A stretch of 64,000 bases of DNA from Melitaea cinxia (GCF_905220565.1 NC_059401.1:1823001-1887000), one strand, 5' to 3'; positions 20,936-33,558 are shown, counted from the first letter of the stretch. Numbers and translations: made by a program. Notes: generated by a model not told the origin, from the sequence alone.

Positions 20936-21829
20936 GAAAAAATGTTATTTTGGTATATGTACTGGGTATATATCCATATGCATTTAGTAAAAAGCGGTTG
21001 TTTTAATATTACAAACAGACACTCCAATTTTATTTATTTGCATAGATACAATTTATTCTTGAATGTTTAATAGACTTTAATGAATGTATATTTAAATGAA
21101 AGAACAATCATTTTTAACTGCTGTAATTATCAATATATCGTCCTTTTAGTCAATTTGAATATTTTTTATGATAAAAATATATTTAATTACAATACTTCAT
21201 TAATTTATAGAACATAGGTACTAAATTTCGAAGTAATATTATTGAAAGAAAAAAAAAATGAGCTAAAAACACAAGCAAGAATCTAAAATAAAATAAAATA
21301 TATTATTTATACATATAACAACAACAACGTGAATTTAACGTAAATCTTGAACACTATTTTGTGCTTATAATTAGTTATATTTTATTTCAATATCTACGAT
21401 TTTATTTTTGTGTTACCCACACATTAGGAATTCTAAACATTTTTGAATATCATATCAAAAATTGACCGCTCCATATTTTATTTTATGGCATATAATATAC
21501 TCTATATGATAATAAATTATGATCAAAAATTACAAATTGTTTTATAACAATTGTAATATTTTGCTATAAAACAAACAACATCTGCAAAAAACATATTTTA
21601 ATAAGATATATAAAACCGGAAAACTTTACGTAGGTCATGAAAAAACCTACTTATATCTAGAATTCTGGTATAATCACTTATGCAAATTTATTTAGTGACG
21701 TGAACTAACGAATAATGGTAAAATCATTGTTATAAAATTGGTGGGTATAATAAAAATTATAGTTTGATCTACCACGCTTCTTCATTGCGAGTGATCGTTA
21801 GTATGGGAAACACCTATGATTTATCATCA

Positions 21830-22257
21830 TCTATACTAATGTTATAAAGAGGTAAAGTTTATGACTTTGTTTGTTTGTAGGGGGTAATCTTCGCAAATAC
21901 TGATCCGATCATGAAAATTCTTTCACTAACAGAAAGCTACACTATTCAGGAGTGCTATAGGCTATTTTATTGTAATTGAACAAAAAATTCAGTAAATAAG
22001 AAAAAGATTAAAATATAATATCAAAATGGTAAATAAACTAGCGCCATCTATCGCTATTAGAAAACAATTTATTAGTCTTTCGACGTTATTAATTTAGTCT
22101 TATTTTAGTCTATCGACGACGTTTTCTCGATTTTTGATAGATGGCGTTAGAGCAACATATTATTTATTTAAGTGCTATAAAATTTGTTCTTTAAAGTATG
22201 TTATTTGGTTAATATAATAATAATTAACGCCCAACGAAGTGGGCACGGGTCGGCTAG
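21830..22257 (+). mobile_element. non-autonomous mini-Helitron
   Basis: It begins TCTATACTAATGTTATAAAG after a host A and ends CTAG before a host T (22258). Upstream of the end is a hairpin, GCCCA-ACGAAG-TGGGC, followed by ACGGGTCGG and CTAG. These are the Helitron hallmarks (5' TC, 3' hairpin, CTRR, A/T insertion, no target duplication). No Rep/helicase is encoded. Confidence 0.75.
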
Positions 22258-24039
22258 TATCAAATATTAAATAAAGTTCTAGATAGAAAAACATCGATTT
22301 TATAAAGGTTTATCGAAGGAAAACTTCTTTATGCACGCTTGACATGGGGAGTAAGCTGGTGAATGAGTGACGAGAGCGTTACGAAAATTGATGAAATAAA
22401 ATGATAGTTGTAAGTTATGATTGAAATAAATAAAAATAAAATTGTGATCAGGCGAGGCGAATGAAGCAAGAGAGAGAGGTTTCGTATATCTAAGACACAG
22501 TCATTCAAGCTGGAAATCTAATATAATAATCGTTAGACGTAATGATGTAAATTACGTGTGTACTCATATTTGTATTAGAATATATTTTTAATTAATTTGT
22601 TCCATAACTTAAACAATTGTATAAGTTACAGTAAACTAAACGTTTTTTAGCTTTCTTACCAATTATAATATAATATATATTATCAAAAAATACTGATTCG
22701 TCCGTTCATTTAAGTTGTGTGTATTGATGTGATTAAATTTTCTGGCTATTAGATCGACCGGTGAATTAATAAATAGATAATAAATCACTTAATTGTATAA
22801 ACGTAGTATGATACAACGATATATTAAAGCAGTAAGAATTTTTTAACAGTTCAGTGTTTTAAAATATAAACAAAACATTAATAACGTATTTAAATTCACA
22901 CATTATGCATTCGGGCAAATAAATCACTTTTTTTTAATCCAAATTATAACTATTAACAATTACACTATTCTTTTTTTTTAAACAACGTTTTAATTTTAAC
23001 ACATATTACTTTGGACGAACTGGCGTATGTAGCAGGCAAGCCTCGCGAAAGCGCGTTGAACCGGGAAGCGGTGCGCGTGCGCAGACACTACGTCTAACTA
23101 TACTATACTAAATAATACTAATATTAAAAATGTTTCGAAGGATGGATGGAAGGATGTTTGTTACTAAACTTATTCATGTAAACACAATTGACCTGATGAA
23201 AATGAAACTTGTTACGTAGATAGCTAGAAATATAGAATGACACAGGCTACTTAATTGGTGCGAAATAACAATAATATAAACTAACTTGTTAAAATGTTGT
23301 GAATTTTAATACACAGATGTCATATTTTTTTTTTATCTAGACTGTTCCTTACACGTTTTTGCAGAAGGTTATAAGGTACGAGAGAGAGAGAAGAGAACCT
23401 CACACTGACACGACTGTTCTTTGTTACTTTCCAAACCGATTAACGAGTTTATAGAATTAACATATCTTTAAGTTCGCCGTGATAACTTGTGTGGTGACAT
23501 TAAAAACAATTTTTTTTAACTTTAAAATATATCGTGACGATTATGAGAAGCTATATTTTCAAGTAAAAAAATCTGCATACTACAATATGGGCAGGTCAAA
23601 TTAAAGGGCTCATCGTAAGTTTTTAAAATATCATGTCGTGATGGGACATTTTTGCTTCCCAAGGCTATTTTCGGGCATACCGTGACACACCACCGAAATA
23701 CGGGACGGTCCCGTTCAAAACGGGACGTCTGGTCACGTTAGTCATGACCTAATAATAAAAGAAACAATAACTTTTCTATTTTTAGTTTTTATTTAAATTA
23801 TTTTTACGTAGTCGGGTTTATTTTATTTATTTAAGAATAACTAACTTGTCTTACAATTGAAACAAAGTAAAATTAAAAGTCACAAAGCCGATAAGTTAAT
23901 GTTAAGGAGAAGCAGTTTTTTTTAACATGTATTTTAAAATTATTATATGCATTTTCTAAAAAAAAACATTTAACATACATAGTGATATATATATTTTTTT
24001 ACACCATCAAAAAGTAATGATTTCAACAAACAAAAATCC

Positions 24040-24490
24040 CACTGAAAAAACTTTTTAATAAATCTATCTAATAATTACTTTTCGAGTTATATCTAATAAT
24101 GCGTTTTTACTTGACGCTTTTTTCGTCCACCTACGTTGTATTATACCGCATAACTTTCTACTGAATGTACCGATTTTAATGATTCTTTTTTTGTTGGAAA
24201 GGGGATATCTCTAGTTTGATACCATGATAAGGAAACCAGGATCTGATGATGGGATCCCAGAGAAATCGAGAGAAACTCTCGAAAATCCGCAATAACTTTT
24301 TACTTGGTGTACCGATTGTGATAATTTTTAAAAAATAATAAATTTAATCGAAAGCTGATGTTTATCATGTGGTCACATATATATTTTATCGAGATTTGAT
24401 AACTACTCTTTGAGTAATCTTTGATAACGCGTAGTTACTTGACTATTTTTTCGTCGATCTACGTTGTATTACTCTTCGATGTAATTGAAG
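24040..24490 (+). repeat. dispersed repeat family B
   Basis: The segment TTTTTCGTC.ACCTACGTTGTATTA occurs twice inside (near 24120 and 24450). GGTGTACCGAT and TAATCTTTGATAACGCGTA match the minus-strand copy at 62470-62725. Confidence 0.6.
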
Positions 24491-25139
24491 TTTCTTTTTT
24501 TCGTTTGCGAGCAAACACAATTATCGATATTGAGCTCAAAATAAGGTGAAAAAATAAGAGAGGTTATGTGAAAAAAATGTTAATACAAAAGTTGTAGATC
24601 TTTTTAATAACTAAAACTTTACCATTGAACTTTTTTCAATAGGATTTTTAGCTTAGCAGGAAATCGAGATAAATCGTTTTTTACCTTTAAACCCTTCTTT
24701 CTTTCTTTCTTTCTTTCTTTAAATCCCCTGTCCCTACCACTTCCCGAACTCAGATCGGATCAGATCAGATTTATTTTACATTTAATTTTCATTGTATTCT
24801 AGTTCTTTTACAATGGGTTTCGTTCCACAATATTTTTTTTTTGGTTTCAAAAGCTAAAAGCACTGGTCTAACAACAAAGCTAGTCAAATTATTCACATAA
24901 TACTTACCTAATTAATATTAACACGAATACTTGACTAATTACAATTAACTAAAATTAATCATAATAATTAAGCATTCAGTTATAATAATTATGTTGTTGC
25001 TTATTTCGTTTTATTAGGTAATGCGTCGTTTTGTTTTCTCTCTTACTGTACGTATGTTATTTATATATATTTTTCTATATTATGTATTTTTTTAATTACC
25101 TTCGTTATAGTTTAGCAACCGCTATCAACTCTTGTATAG

Positions 25140-25404
25140 TGGCGTGGCGCGTTAGCCGTGCGGTGTACCATGTACGCGTCTAAACACAGCTGGTTGCGCG
25201 TTTGATTCCCGTTCGGAGTGGATTTATATATATATATATGTTTAAATATTTGTTTCCGGTTTGGGTGTCTGTCCTCCCCATCATGCCTCGGAGAGCACGT
25301 ACGTTATCAGTTCTGGTTGTTACTATATACCGCAGTGAAGCAGTGTGGAGCCCTACATGGAGAAAAAGGTCTATACCTAGCAGTGGGATGTCGCAGGTTG
25401 AATC
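25140..25404 (+). mobile_element. tRNA-derived SINE, second head subtype
   Basis: The head GTGGCGCGTTAGCCGTGCGG and B-box-like GTTTGATTCCC are followed by a TA microsatellite, the shared body (GGTTTGGGTGTCTGTCC, GCCTCGGAGAGCACGT) and the tail GCAGTGGGATGTCGCAGG. The middle of the body is shorter than at 17399. Confidence 0.75.
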
Positions 25405-25989
25405 GTACATTTCTTTATATTTATTTAATAATTATCATTAATACACATTCTTTCCACGTTATTCTCTTCAAACATTTTGGCCCAACCTTGTATTGAAGAT
25501 ATCACTTATTTAGCGATATGATCGCCTCGTCTATATTACATTAAACTAGCTATACCCGTGCAAATAGTTCGCACTAAATGAGTATAATTATTATCACTTT
25601 AAAAAATTATAGAAAAGTATTATTATACGTGAGTTGATTTGAGTAATTGTGAGGTTTTTTTTTCTAAAAAAATAGGCAATCATCATAACAAACCTTAGCG
25701 TTTTAATATATTTGATAATTTGTATAATATATTCTTATTGTTCTGTACTATTTTTTATTTATTTTTTAGAACACTAATTTAGATTGTTTTATTTCGAATT
25801 CAATGTCATTGGTAGGTAACTTAACAAAAAATATCAAATAATCTTTGTACTTTGCATTGTTTTAGTCATAAATACTTTAATATGTTTTTTTATTTTAATC
25901 TTTTTTTTTCCTTTAGTTTAATTGCTAATTATTACTATATACATATAACATTATCGACCTCTGCCCGTCCATATTTTTTTACATAATAA

Positions 25990-26135
25990 GTAATCACCAA
26001 CATTTCATATACTAAAACCTTCTCCGGAACACACTGCATCTTATGGTATAAGTATAATTCCGATCAGTTCAGTAGTTTTTGCAGCATAACCGAACAAAAA
26101 ACTGGCTCTTCATTTATTAGTATAGAAGGTTATGT
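25990..26135 (+). repeat. dispersed repeat, same family as 4672-4855
   Basis: It shares CATCTTATGGTATAAGTAT and CAGTAGTTTTTGCAGCATAA, and the end CATTTATTAGTATAGAA. Confidence 0.6.
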
Positions 26136-26949
26136 TATTATACAGTCACTTTTAGCTTAAGTTTATTTATCCAGAGTCGTTTCTGGGATAGTTAGCACTT
26201 CCGGCGAGATTTTAATATAGCGCCCCTTAAAAATACCGAAAAATATTTTCAAGTAGGTACTTTTTCATCTTTATTTATCATCTTACCTAGTATACGTGTA
26301 CGCAATGATACAGCACCCACTTATATTAATAAAATATTTATTGACTAGCTTTGTAACATTGTTTTCGTTAAGACGGAAATGGCAAAAGAAAAAACAATAA
26401 AAAACTTAGAAGATTTTACGCCAGTTTTCACAGATTTTTTAATTTATTTGAAGAAATTGAATCAGAAGTTGAAGACTTTGTTGTACTGATTTTTGACTCT
26501 TCTTCTAATAGTTACCGAGCATATTTATTGCTCGACTAATTGCTAAAAAAATGCGTAACCAATTGTATTATTCATTGCTAGACTAATTGCTCGACTTCCA
26601 TGACGTTTTTCTATCTCGTTCGCTAGTATTGTCACAAGTAAGCTTAGACTCGCTCATTATTTCTGAATTTTGCTGTTGGCATAAAAGTCTACCAATTATC
26701 ATTCGTTTTAACAAGGAAGGACCTTGATAGAACATATCACTTTAATATTTAACAATATAAACTTAACTTCGATAGATGATTCCTCGTAGGAGTTGCACGA
26801 ATCATACGAAATAACAATATTAAGCAAGTAATGTTAGTGCCCAAAAATTTTTTAACTACCAAATAATTACAGTATAATGTGGTCAAAGATAGGTTTTTTA
26901 TATGTGAATGTATGTAAGTGTGTAAGCATATGTATGTATGTATGTATGT

Positions 26950-27180
26950 ATATATGTATGTATAATTTTATAATCTATTGTGATGTATTCTAATTTCTAT
27001 AACAATTATTTGTACACTTCCTAACCGCTTTTCTATGCGCTGTCCTATACCCAAAGGTTGTCTGGAAGAAATCGCTCTTTTAGCGATAAGACCGCCTTTG
27101 TACATCTTCCTCTAATTATACTACTTTTGTTTGTATCCTTTAATGGTGTGCAATAAAGAATATTATTATTATTATTATAT
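26950..27180 (+). mobile_element. LINE 3' end
   Basis: The segment GGTTGTCTGGAAGAAATCGC, then GCGATAAGACCGCCTTTGTA and GTGCAATAAAGAAT, ends in (ATT)n. This is the 3' terminus typical of a common lepidopteran non-LTR element. No coding part remains. A (TATG)n microsatellite precedes it (26926-26955). Confidence 0.6.
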
Positions 27181-27246
27181 TTCATTTGTATTAAATAATG
27201 GAACATACATTTTAGTCTCATCCCGAAAGTCTCGTTAGATAACGAT

Positions 27247-28105
27247 CAGCGTGACCAGATTTAGTAGATTTTTACTTTTTTGGTAGATTTCGAGGTATTA
27301 GTAACACTATCTAGTAGGTAAAAATTATTTGGTATATTTTGGTAGAATTCACGCTTTTCAACTATTTTGGTCCTTTTTTTTTCTTCATATGGCAAACCTC
27401 TCGAAAAATTGCGGGATACCTATTCTTCTTTTCATCGAATGTATTGTAACTATCGCTTTCTACTATTAATTATTCGAGAAGGAAAGCTGTTGAGGGAATC
27501 CCACATGGTTTAGGATATGAAACTTAAATTATACGAGTTTTGAGATTGTAACACAGTTTGTACCTAAATTAAACTGTACATAAATGGTAATTCCCGAAGG
27601 CATTTTATACCGGTCTCTTATTAAACAAGCAAACCTAAGCTGTATTTCATAGGCACTAAGGTTTAAATATTATTGTCTCTGGAATGAAGGGTTTCCCACA
27701 GTTATCAATTCCGAATGAAACACAAAATTTCAATAAAAAGTAGAATAGATTAAAGATGCTAAGAAATAGGGCTTTCAAATTAAATTAATGGACTAAGCTT
27801 TACGACAATGTTACCCAACATAAAGAAGATTAACCATAGCTCGATCACAATATAAAAATACCTATATTACTTTACATTTTAATTTTAAGTAATAAACATT
27901 GATTTATGAAATTTATGGTGTTTTCTTAGTTCATCTTATTGTATTATCGTTATAATCAAGAGAACAATTATGTTTCTTCGTTGTAACACAACAGCGAAGA
28001 AATGTAATAGATTTTTAGTATTTTCTCGTTCTCTTTTGGTAGAATTTAGTAGTGTTTTTAACCTCTACTAGCAGAAGATTCGTTAAATGAAATCTGGTCA
28101 CATTG
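27247..28105. mobile_element. non-autonomous hAT-type element, 859 bp, just upstream of DDX28
   Basis: Inverted ends are CAGCGTGACCAGATTT and AAATCTGGTCACATTG. A perfect 8-bp duplication ATAACGAT flanks it (27239-27246 and 28106-28113). Motifs such as TTTTGGTAGATTT and TTGGTAGAATT recur near both ends. No transposase ORF. It stops 115 bp before the DDX28 start codon. Confidence 0.9.
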
Positions 28106-28220
28106 ATAACGATTATGTCAAATTTCTTTTTGACAAAATATGATACTTGACATTGATGTAAATCGTTTAAAATGTGCGTTTCGATAAGTTGATGAAATAC
28201 TTAATATAATACATATTGTC

Positions 28221-28737
28221 ATGTCTAAATTACGGCAAATATTAAAACTATCATATTGCCGGTTTTATAGTGCTGAAGCAAAGAAGAAATTGCCTATAAT
28301 ATCATGTAAACGACCGGAATTCAACCACTATGAGGGTCAAAGTTACAGCAAGTTTGAGGGTGTAAAACTCGCTTCTAAAGGCTGGTTGCATTCGAGATCG
28401 AAAAACGATTACTTCATTGTTTATGGCAATGCCAATAAAAAGACAGAAACCGAAGAAAGAGAAGGTTATAGGAAGAGTTTTGATGAAATAGGATTGTGTG
28501 ATGAATTAAAGGATGTTGTAAGTCACTTGGGTTATACTTTACCTACAGCGATACAAGCTAAATCATTCTCTCCTATTATCGAAGGGTACAACACAGCAAT
28601 GACTGCTGAAACTGGTTGTGGAAAGACTTTAGCGTATTTGTTGCCGATCCTGCAACATATATTGCAATGGAAGTCACACGTACCAGAAGAGTTTAACAGT
28701 CCTATGGCTGTCGTGATAACTCCGAGTAGAGAACTGG
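28221..28737 (+). CDS. DDX28: DDX28 exon 1
   Basis: 172 codons plus one base, from ATG at 28221 to CTGG|GTAAGA. It includes the presequence and Walker A. The split Ala codon (G|CA) is completed in exon 2, restoring the conserved RELA. Confidence 0.9.
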
Positions 28738-31700
28738 GTAAGAAAATAATTGATGTTGTAACTTAGGGAGGCCTATGTCCAGCTGTGGACTGTGATAGGC
28801 TGGAGTATGAGTGTGTGTGTGTTTTTCAAAATTACCTTGCTGTTGTCAATAACTGGTATAGTTGTGAGATGGTAGAGTGCATATTTCTGACAATGTGTTA
28901 GAAAATTTATGTTCACGTGATATGAAAGAGGATATTTCTAATTAGAAAAATTAATCTACAGAATATATCTTTACAAAAAAACATGAACAATTAGATAAGA
29001 TTTTTTATGGAGGTGTTTTGTTCAATTCTTAATTCCTATTATTTATACATAAAACTATTTTTCATATCTTTAATCAACCTTAAATTTTTGTTACAGCAAC
29101 TCAAATAGGGGAAGTGGCACAGAAGTTGACAGAAAACTTAAATATAAATGTATCAACTCTAGTCGGTGGTAAAACTAAACAAAAGATGTTAAATCCACCG
29201 GTAGAGTACTGTGATTTACTCGTGACCACACTTGGAGCGTATAGCAAGCTCATCACTACTGGAATCTTTAAAATACACAATGTACACCATGTTGTTTTAG
29301 ATGAAGCCGATACACTGTTAGATGATAGTTTTATTGATAAAGTATCTAATTTATTGAAGAAATTTAATGTAAGTTGATTTTTATCACACACACTTAATCT
29401 TTGACATTTAAAGATTTATAATTGTATGAGGACATTTGATGTAGGTTTTTGTTAATATTATTATTTTAATATTTTTACTCTGGTAAATTAATAAAAAACA
29501 AGTTATTTTTAATATCACTAGTTCGGCAAACAAGCGTACGGCTCACCTGATGGTAAGAGATTACCGTAGCTTATAGACGCCTGCAACACCAGAAGCATCG
29601 CAAGTGCGTTGCTGACCCAATCCCCAATCCCCCCTAGGAGTTTTGGTCACCTTACTCACCAACAGGAACACAATACTGCTTGACAACAGTAATATTTAGC
29701 TGTGGTCTTCTGTAAGGTCGAGGTACTACCCCAGTCGGGCTGCTCCATATTTTGAGCAGGAAATTCCTGCTGTGCCCTACCTCAGTAATAACGATAATGT
29801 GATCCAAAAATAAAATAAAATAAAAATTGTGAGTAGTATAAGAAACCTTAAAAGTATTTTTACTCTGTGCTTATTTGCAATCAGTCTTAAGACTATGAGC
29901 AAATCTGTGTCTATGATGTTGTAAACCTTAAAAGTAAAACCAGTAACCTTAAAACTAATGAAAAAAAAAAAAATGAAATACTGTTTGTTATCCTAAATTA
30001 TTATTTCAACAGATTCATTATAAAGTGGAAATTAAAACGCCACCAAAAGGATGTCAAGTGACATTAGTGAGTGCCACTCTGCCGTATGAGCTACCCGAAG
30101 CCGTCAACTCTTTCATGGACCCTCAGTCGTTACGAACTGTGACCACTAGTAATATACATAAGATATTACCTCATGTGCCACATAAGTAAGTAACAATTTT
30201 GTTTATCATTTAATAACAAAAATTAACAGTGACCTTGGCAATTTTTTTCTTTTCGATCTGCAATCAGATTGGTTGTTTCTTTAGGAGATTCTTCACACCC
30301 AGCAATGCGTTTGTCGATTTTGAGTCTATAAATAGAATCTGAGGACTCCAAAAGTGTCACAGCTAGCTCATTTTTATGTTGTTGAAGTCTTTTGCTTATA
30401 TCTCCTATCGATTTCTCTGTCGATCTTAACAATTGACAAATATTCATACATTATACATTTGACATGGTCTGGGCATTTGTGTTCATGCTTTGTGTGTGTG
30501 TGTGTGTGTATGCCACGCCTCCAACACAGGTATATTTTTTATACAACAAACAAGCATAAGGTCTCATCAGTAAGCTGTTACCGTAGGTTATGGATGTCTG
30601 CAACCTTAGGAGTTTTACCCACACAACAACTGACTAATTTACGAATCATAGAAACAACACAGATTGAGAGCATTATTTATTATTGTGTTGTGTTTGAGTT
30701 ATTTTACAAAATTTTTAAATAAATATAATCCCAACTAGTTTTCTCTATTGTTGGAAAAAAAAGAAAAAAGAGTAATTACAGGAATATACATATAAACATA
30801 CAAGGGCCGGAAATTTTGGAATGAAATATAACTGCAGTGGCACTTACTATATTTCAAGATCTTTCCTATACATAAAAAGAGAGAGAAATCCAGTATTGGG
30901 AGTCTAAAGACTGTTTTTCAGCTAATACAAACGATTAAATTATGTTTCAGATTTATTCGTCTCGGCAAAGCTCAAAAACCAGTTGAATTATTGAAATTAG
31001 TACAAGCTGACGTTAACCTTAAGAGGCCTGTCATGATATTTTCTAACAAAACAGCTACATGCGACTTTGTGTCAATGTTTCTTAACGAAAATAACATTGA
31101 ATGTGTAAATATTAATGGACAGATGGCGGTGCCTCTGAAACTAGGGAAGTTTGATTTGTACAGGAACGGAAGTGTTAATGTATTGTCTTGTACAGATATT
31201 GCATCGCGTGGTCTTGATACTTTAAGAGTAAGTCCTTTTTATAATGATAAATATGATCGCCATGTCCACTGCTGGACTTAGGCTTCCCCGAGTTCACGCC
31301 AGACACCTCAGTTTTCTGCAATCCTCATCCAGCCTACACCGGCAATCTTACATAGATCGTCATAACATGATATTTTATTATCTACTCTTGTAGATTTTCA
31401 CTCAATAGCCTATGAGTTCATTTATTTTCACAGTCCTAAATGAAATATTGTCATACTTATAAAGATTTGTTGATAGCCATTTTGACTAATTAAGTAGCAG
31501 AAAGTCGAAGGATAAGTAAAATTGGGCACAGCAGGAAATTTCTTGCTCAAAATATTGAGCAGCTCGACTGGGGTAGTACCTCGACCTTACAGAAGACCAT
31601 AGCCTAAATAATATTGTTTTCAAGCAGTATTGTGTTCCTGTTGGTGAGTAAGGTGACCAGAGCTCCTGGGGGAATTTGAGATACGGTCGGCAACGCGCTT

Positions 31701-32699
31701 GCGATGCTTCTGGTGTTGCAGGCGTCTAAAAGCTACGGTAATCGCTTACCACCAGTAGAGCCGTAAGCTTGTTTGCCGACCTAGTTATATATAAAAATTT
31801 CCATTTTGCGTCAACAACTGTTTTTAAGTACCTGTAGATATTTGTACCAAATCCCATTGGGGGCGTCCATAAATTATGTGAGGTGACTTTTGAAATTTTC
31901 TGTTCCTCCCTCCCCCTGGTGAGATGTCGTGAGATTTTATTCAACCCCCCCTATCCCCCAATCTCACGTGAGATTTTTCAAAATGTGGGTTTCTTACGTA
32001 AACGCGTTGGATTGTTATTGAAATTATTTTCTTTCGAACGAATTAGTGGATGATCTTAATCGTATTACGATTACGCTTAAATCTTAAGCATGTACAATCT
32101 GGATTAAATGGACCAAAATAGAATAGTTTTTTTTTGTTTCAATCAGAAAAAAAAATTTGCGTGATATTTGTCGAGGCCCTCTTTCTCCAACGTAAGATTA
32201 GATGAGATTTGACTCGAACCCCATTTATCTACTATGAAAATGTGTTGTAAATTGAAATGTAACGAACTGTTAGTTTTAGGTGTAATTTAAAAAACTCATA
32301 GTACACAATATTGAGTGATGTCCATGTTAACTAATAAATATCTTATTGTGTCAAGTCGAAGGGATCTACTCTCAATAAGAATTTTCCATTTAAAAGCTCA
32401 CCTGTGTTTATTCATAAATGCATAATTATAATATTTTTTAATTTTAGACTCGCCATATAATAAATTATGATTTTCCTCTATACACATCGGATTACATACA
32501 TCGCTGTGGAAGAACCGGCAGGCTCGGTTCAGCAGATGACTGTTCTATCACTAACTTTATTGCTTGGCCCAGAGAGATACTACTCGTTCAGAAAATAGAA
32601 ACGGCTATCAGGAAAAACAATGAATTGCCAAATGTGAATGCGAATATTAAGAGACAAATTGAGGCTAGAATAGCCAAACTTTCGTCTGCTGGTATTTAA
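28221..32699 (+). CDS. DDX28: mitochondrial DEAD-box RNA helicase DDX28, five exons, 496 aa
   Basis: Exons are 28221-28737, 29097-29368, 30013-30185, 30951-31227 and 32448-32699 (517+272+173+277+252 nt, exactly 497 codons). The N-terminus (MSKLRQILKLSYCRFYSAEAK, basic and without acids until residue 19) looks like a mitochondrial presequence. KRPEFNH and LASKGW before the helicase core are features I associate with DDX28. Helicase motifs: Q motif region 87-112, Walker A AETGCGKT 129-136, TPSRELA 168-174, DEAD 241-244, SAT 283-285, ASRGLD near 405-410, HRCGRTGR 431-438. DDX28 acts in RNA granules on mitochondrial large-subunit assembly. An AATAAA at 32733 follows the stop. Confidence 0.9.
28763..28808 (+). 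mobile_element. LINE 3' tail in DDX28 intron 1
   Basis: AGGGAGGCCTATGTCCAGCT, then GTGGACTGTGATAGGCTG, the tail also seen at 50710-50770 and 56380-56415. It begins about 25 bp after the exon 1 donor. Confidence 0.65.
29097..29368 (+). CDS. DDX28: DDX28 exon 2
   Basis: It follows TTTTTGTTACAG and ends at GTAAGT. It carries GG (LVGGKTK), TTLG and the DEAD box (VVLDEADTLLDD). Confidence 0.9.
29521..29795 (+). repeat. dispersed repeat family A in DDX28 intron 2
   Basis: A near-complete copy from GGCAAACAAGCGTACGGCTC to AATTCCTGCTGTGCCCTACC. It is closest to the inverted copy in intron 4 at 31500-31792. Confidence 0.8.
30013..30185 (+). CDS. DDX28: DDX28 exon 3
   Basis: Starts after ATTTCAACAG, encodes VTLVSATLPYELPEAV (motif III SAT) and ends in CAT AA|GTAAGT, with the Lys codon split. 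Confidence 0.9.
30951..31227 (+). CDS. DDX28: DDX28 exon 4
   Basis: Starts after ATGTTTCAG; helicase C-terminal domain with RPVMIFSNKTATCDFV and VLSCTDIASRGLDTLR; ends at GTAAGT in phase 0. Confidence 0.9.
31500..31792 (-). repeat. dispersed repeat family A in DDX28 intron 4, inverted
   Basis: The reverse complement of the unit at 29521. The plus strand reads GGGCACAGCAGGAAATTTCT ... TAGAGCCGTAAGCTTGTTTG. The two copies bracket exons 3 and 4 in opposite orientation. Confidence 0.8.
32448..32699 (+). CDS. DDX28: DDX28 exon 5 (last)
   Basis: Starts after TTTTTAATTTTAG with TRHIINYDFP, includes HRCGRTGR and ends SSAGI-TAA. The poly(A) signal is at 32733-32738. Confidence 0.9.
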   Translation, partial: TRHIINYDFPLYTSDYIHRCGRTGRLGSADDCSITNFIAWPREILLVQKIETAIRKNNELPNVNANIKRQIEARIAKLSSAGI

Positions 32700-32791
32700 T
32701 AAAAAAATGTTGAATATATTAGAATTAGGATGAAATAAATACTTCTTTGAAATATTTCTGTTTTATTTTTATTACTAGCCTTTATATTTAC

Positions 32792-33558
32792 AAATAAAAA
32801 TAGGTAAAAAAACTTTTTAAGTTAAACGGTTTTATGTTAAACATACATTGCAATGTTTAAGATAAATGTACTAAAAACCAAAAAATAATAAAATAGATAC
32901 AGTCGTGGGAATTATAAACATATGCATAGACTAGACTAAAATAAAACCGTGGGGCACGTCAATTGTCTACAATCGTTGATTAAAATATTTGTTTTGTAAT
33001 GTTACACTATAATTAGGCAGTTGTTCAACCGACAAAGATAGACGTGTGATAAGTAGGGCTAGAATGTGGAAACAAGCTAGCAAGCTCGATTATAAGCGAG
33101 TTTTAGGGTTTCATAGTGGTGAGCGAGTAGTACTTTTATCATATGTTTTGTCGATTAAAGACAAACTACGAGCAGTGAAACGATTCCTCGCCAGCCAGCA
33201 GTGTGAATGTCCAACGATAAACTAGTTGAAACATCTCTTTTATTTACATGGAGTGTATAACTATTGGAATTTCCATGAGCAAGAAAATAGTAAGTAATTC
33301 CCTCACCGTCTGCGGGCCAACTGCCTATTTTTAACGACGAATTAAACGATTCTTCTATCGCACATTAAGTCGATAATTTGTAGACAATTGACGTGCCCCA
33401 CGGTTTTATTTTAGTCTAGTCTATGCATATGTTTATAATTCCCACGACTGTATCTATTTTATTATTTTTTGGTTTTTAGTACATTTATCTTAAACATTGC
33501 AATGTATGTTTAACATAAAACCGTTTAACTTAAAAAGTTTTTTTACCTATTTTTATTT
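32792..33558. repeat. perfect inverted repeat, 181-bp arms, 405-bp spacer
   Basis: Arm 32792-32972 is the exact reverse complement of 33378-33558 by my reading. The arms contain AAGTTAAACGGTTTTATGTT and CGTGGGGCACGTCAATTGTC. Within each arm is TTAA next to ACGGTTTTAT, the same end found at 34388-34396. The spacer (32973-33377) has no ORF. Confidence 0.9.

Larger units (their letters stand above)
20196..28220. other. intergenic and 5' regions with many repeats
   Basis: No gene found. It contains a repeat with an (ACAG)n tail (20700-20935), a mini-Helitron (21830-22257), a GC-richer patch (23010-23095), a hAT end-like segment near 23640-23735 (GTCTGGTCACG), family B (24040-24490), a CTTT microsatellite near 24697-24720, a SINE (25140-25404), a repeat at 25990-26135, a LINE 3' end (26950-27180) and a hAT element (27247-28105). 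Confidence 0.65.

Noticed and set aside
23010..23095. GC-rich patch as GMC promoter or first exon
   Set aside because: Position and composition are suggestive, but no donor or phase constraint can be tested for a non-coding exon.
23640..23735. Complete hAT element
   Set aside because: Only one end-like segment (GTCTGGTCACG) is visible; no matching left end or duplication was found.
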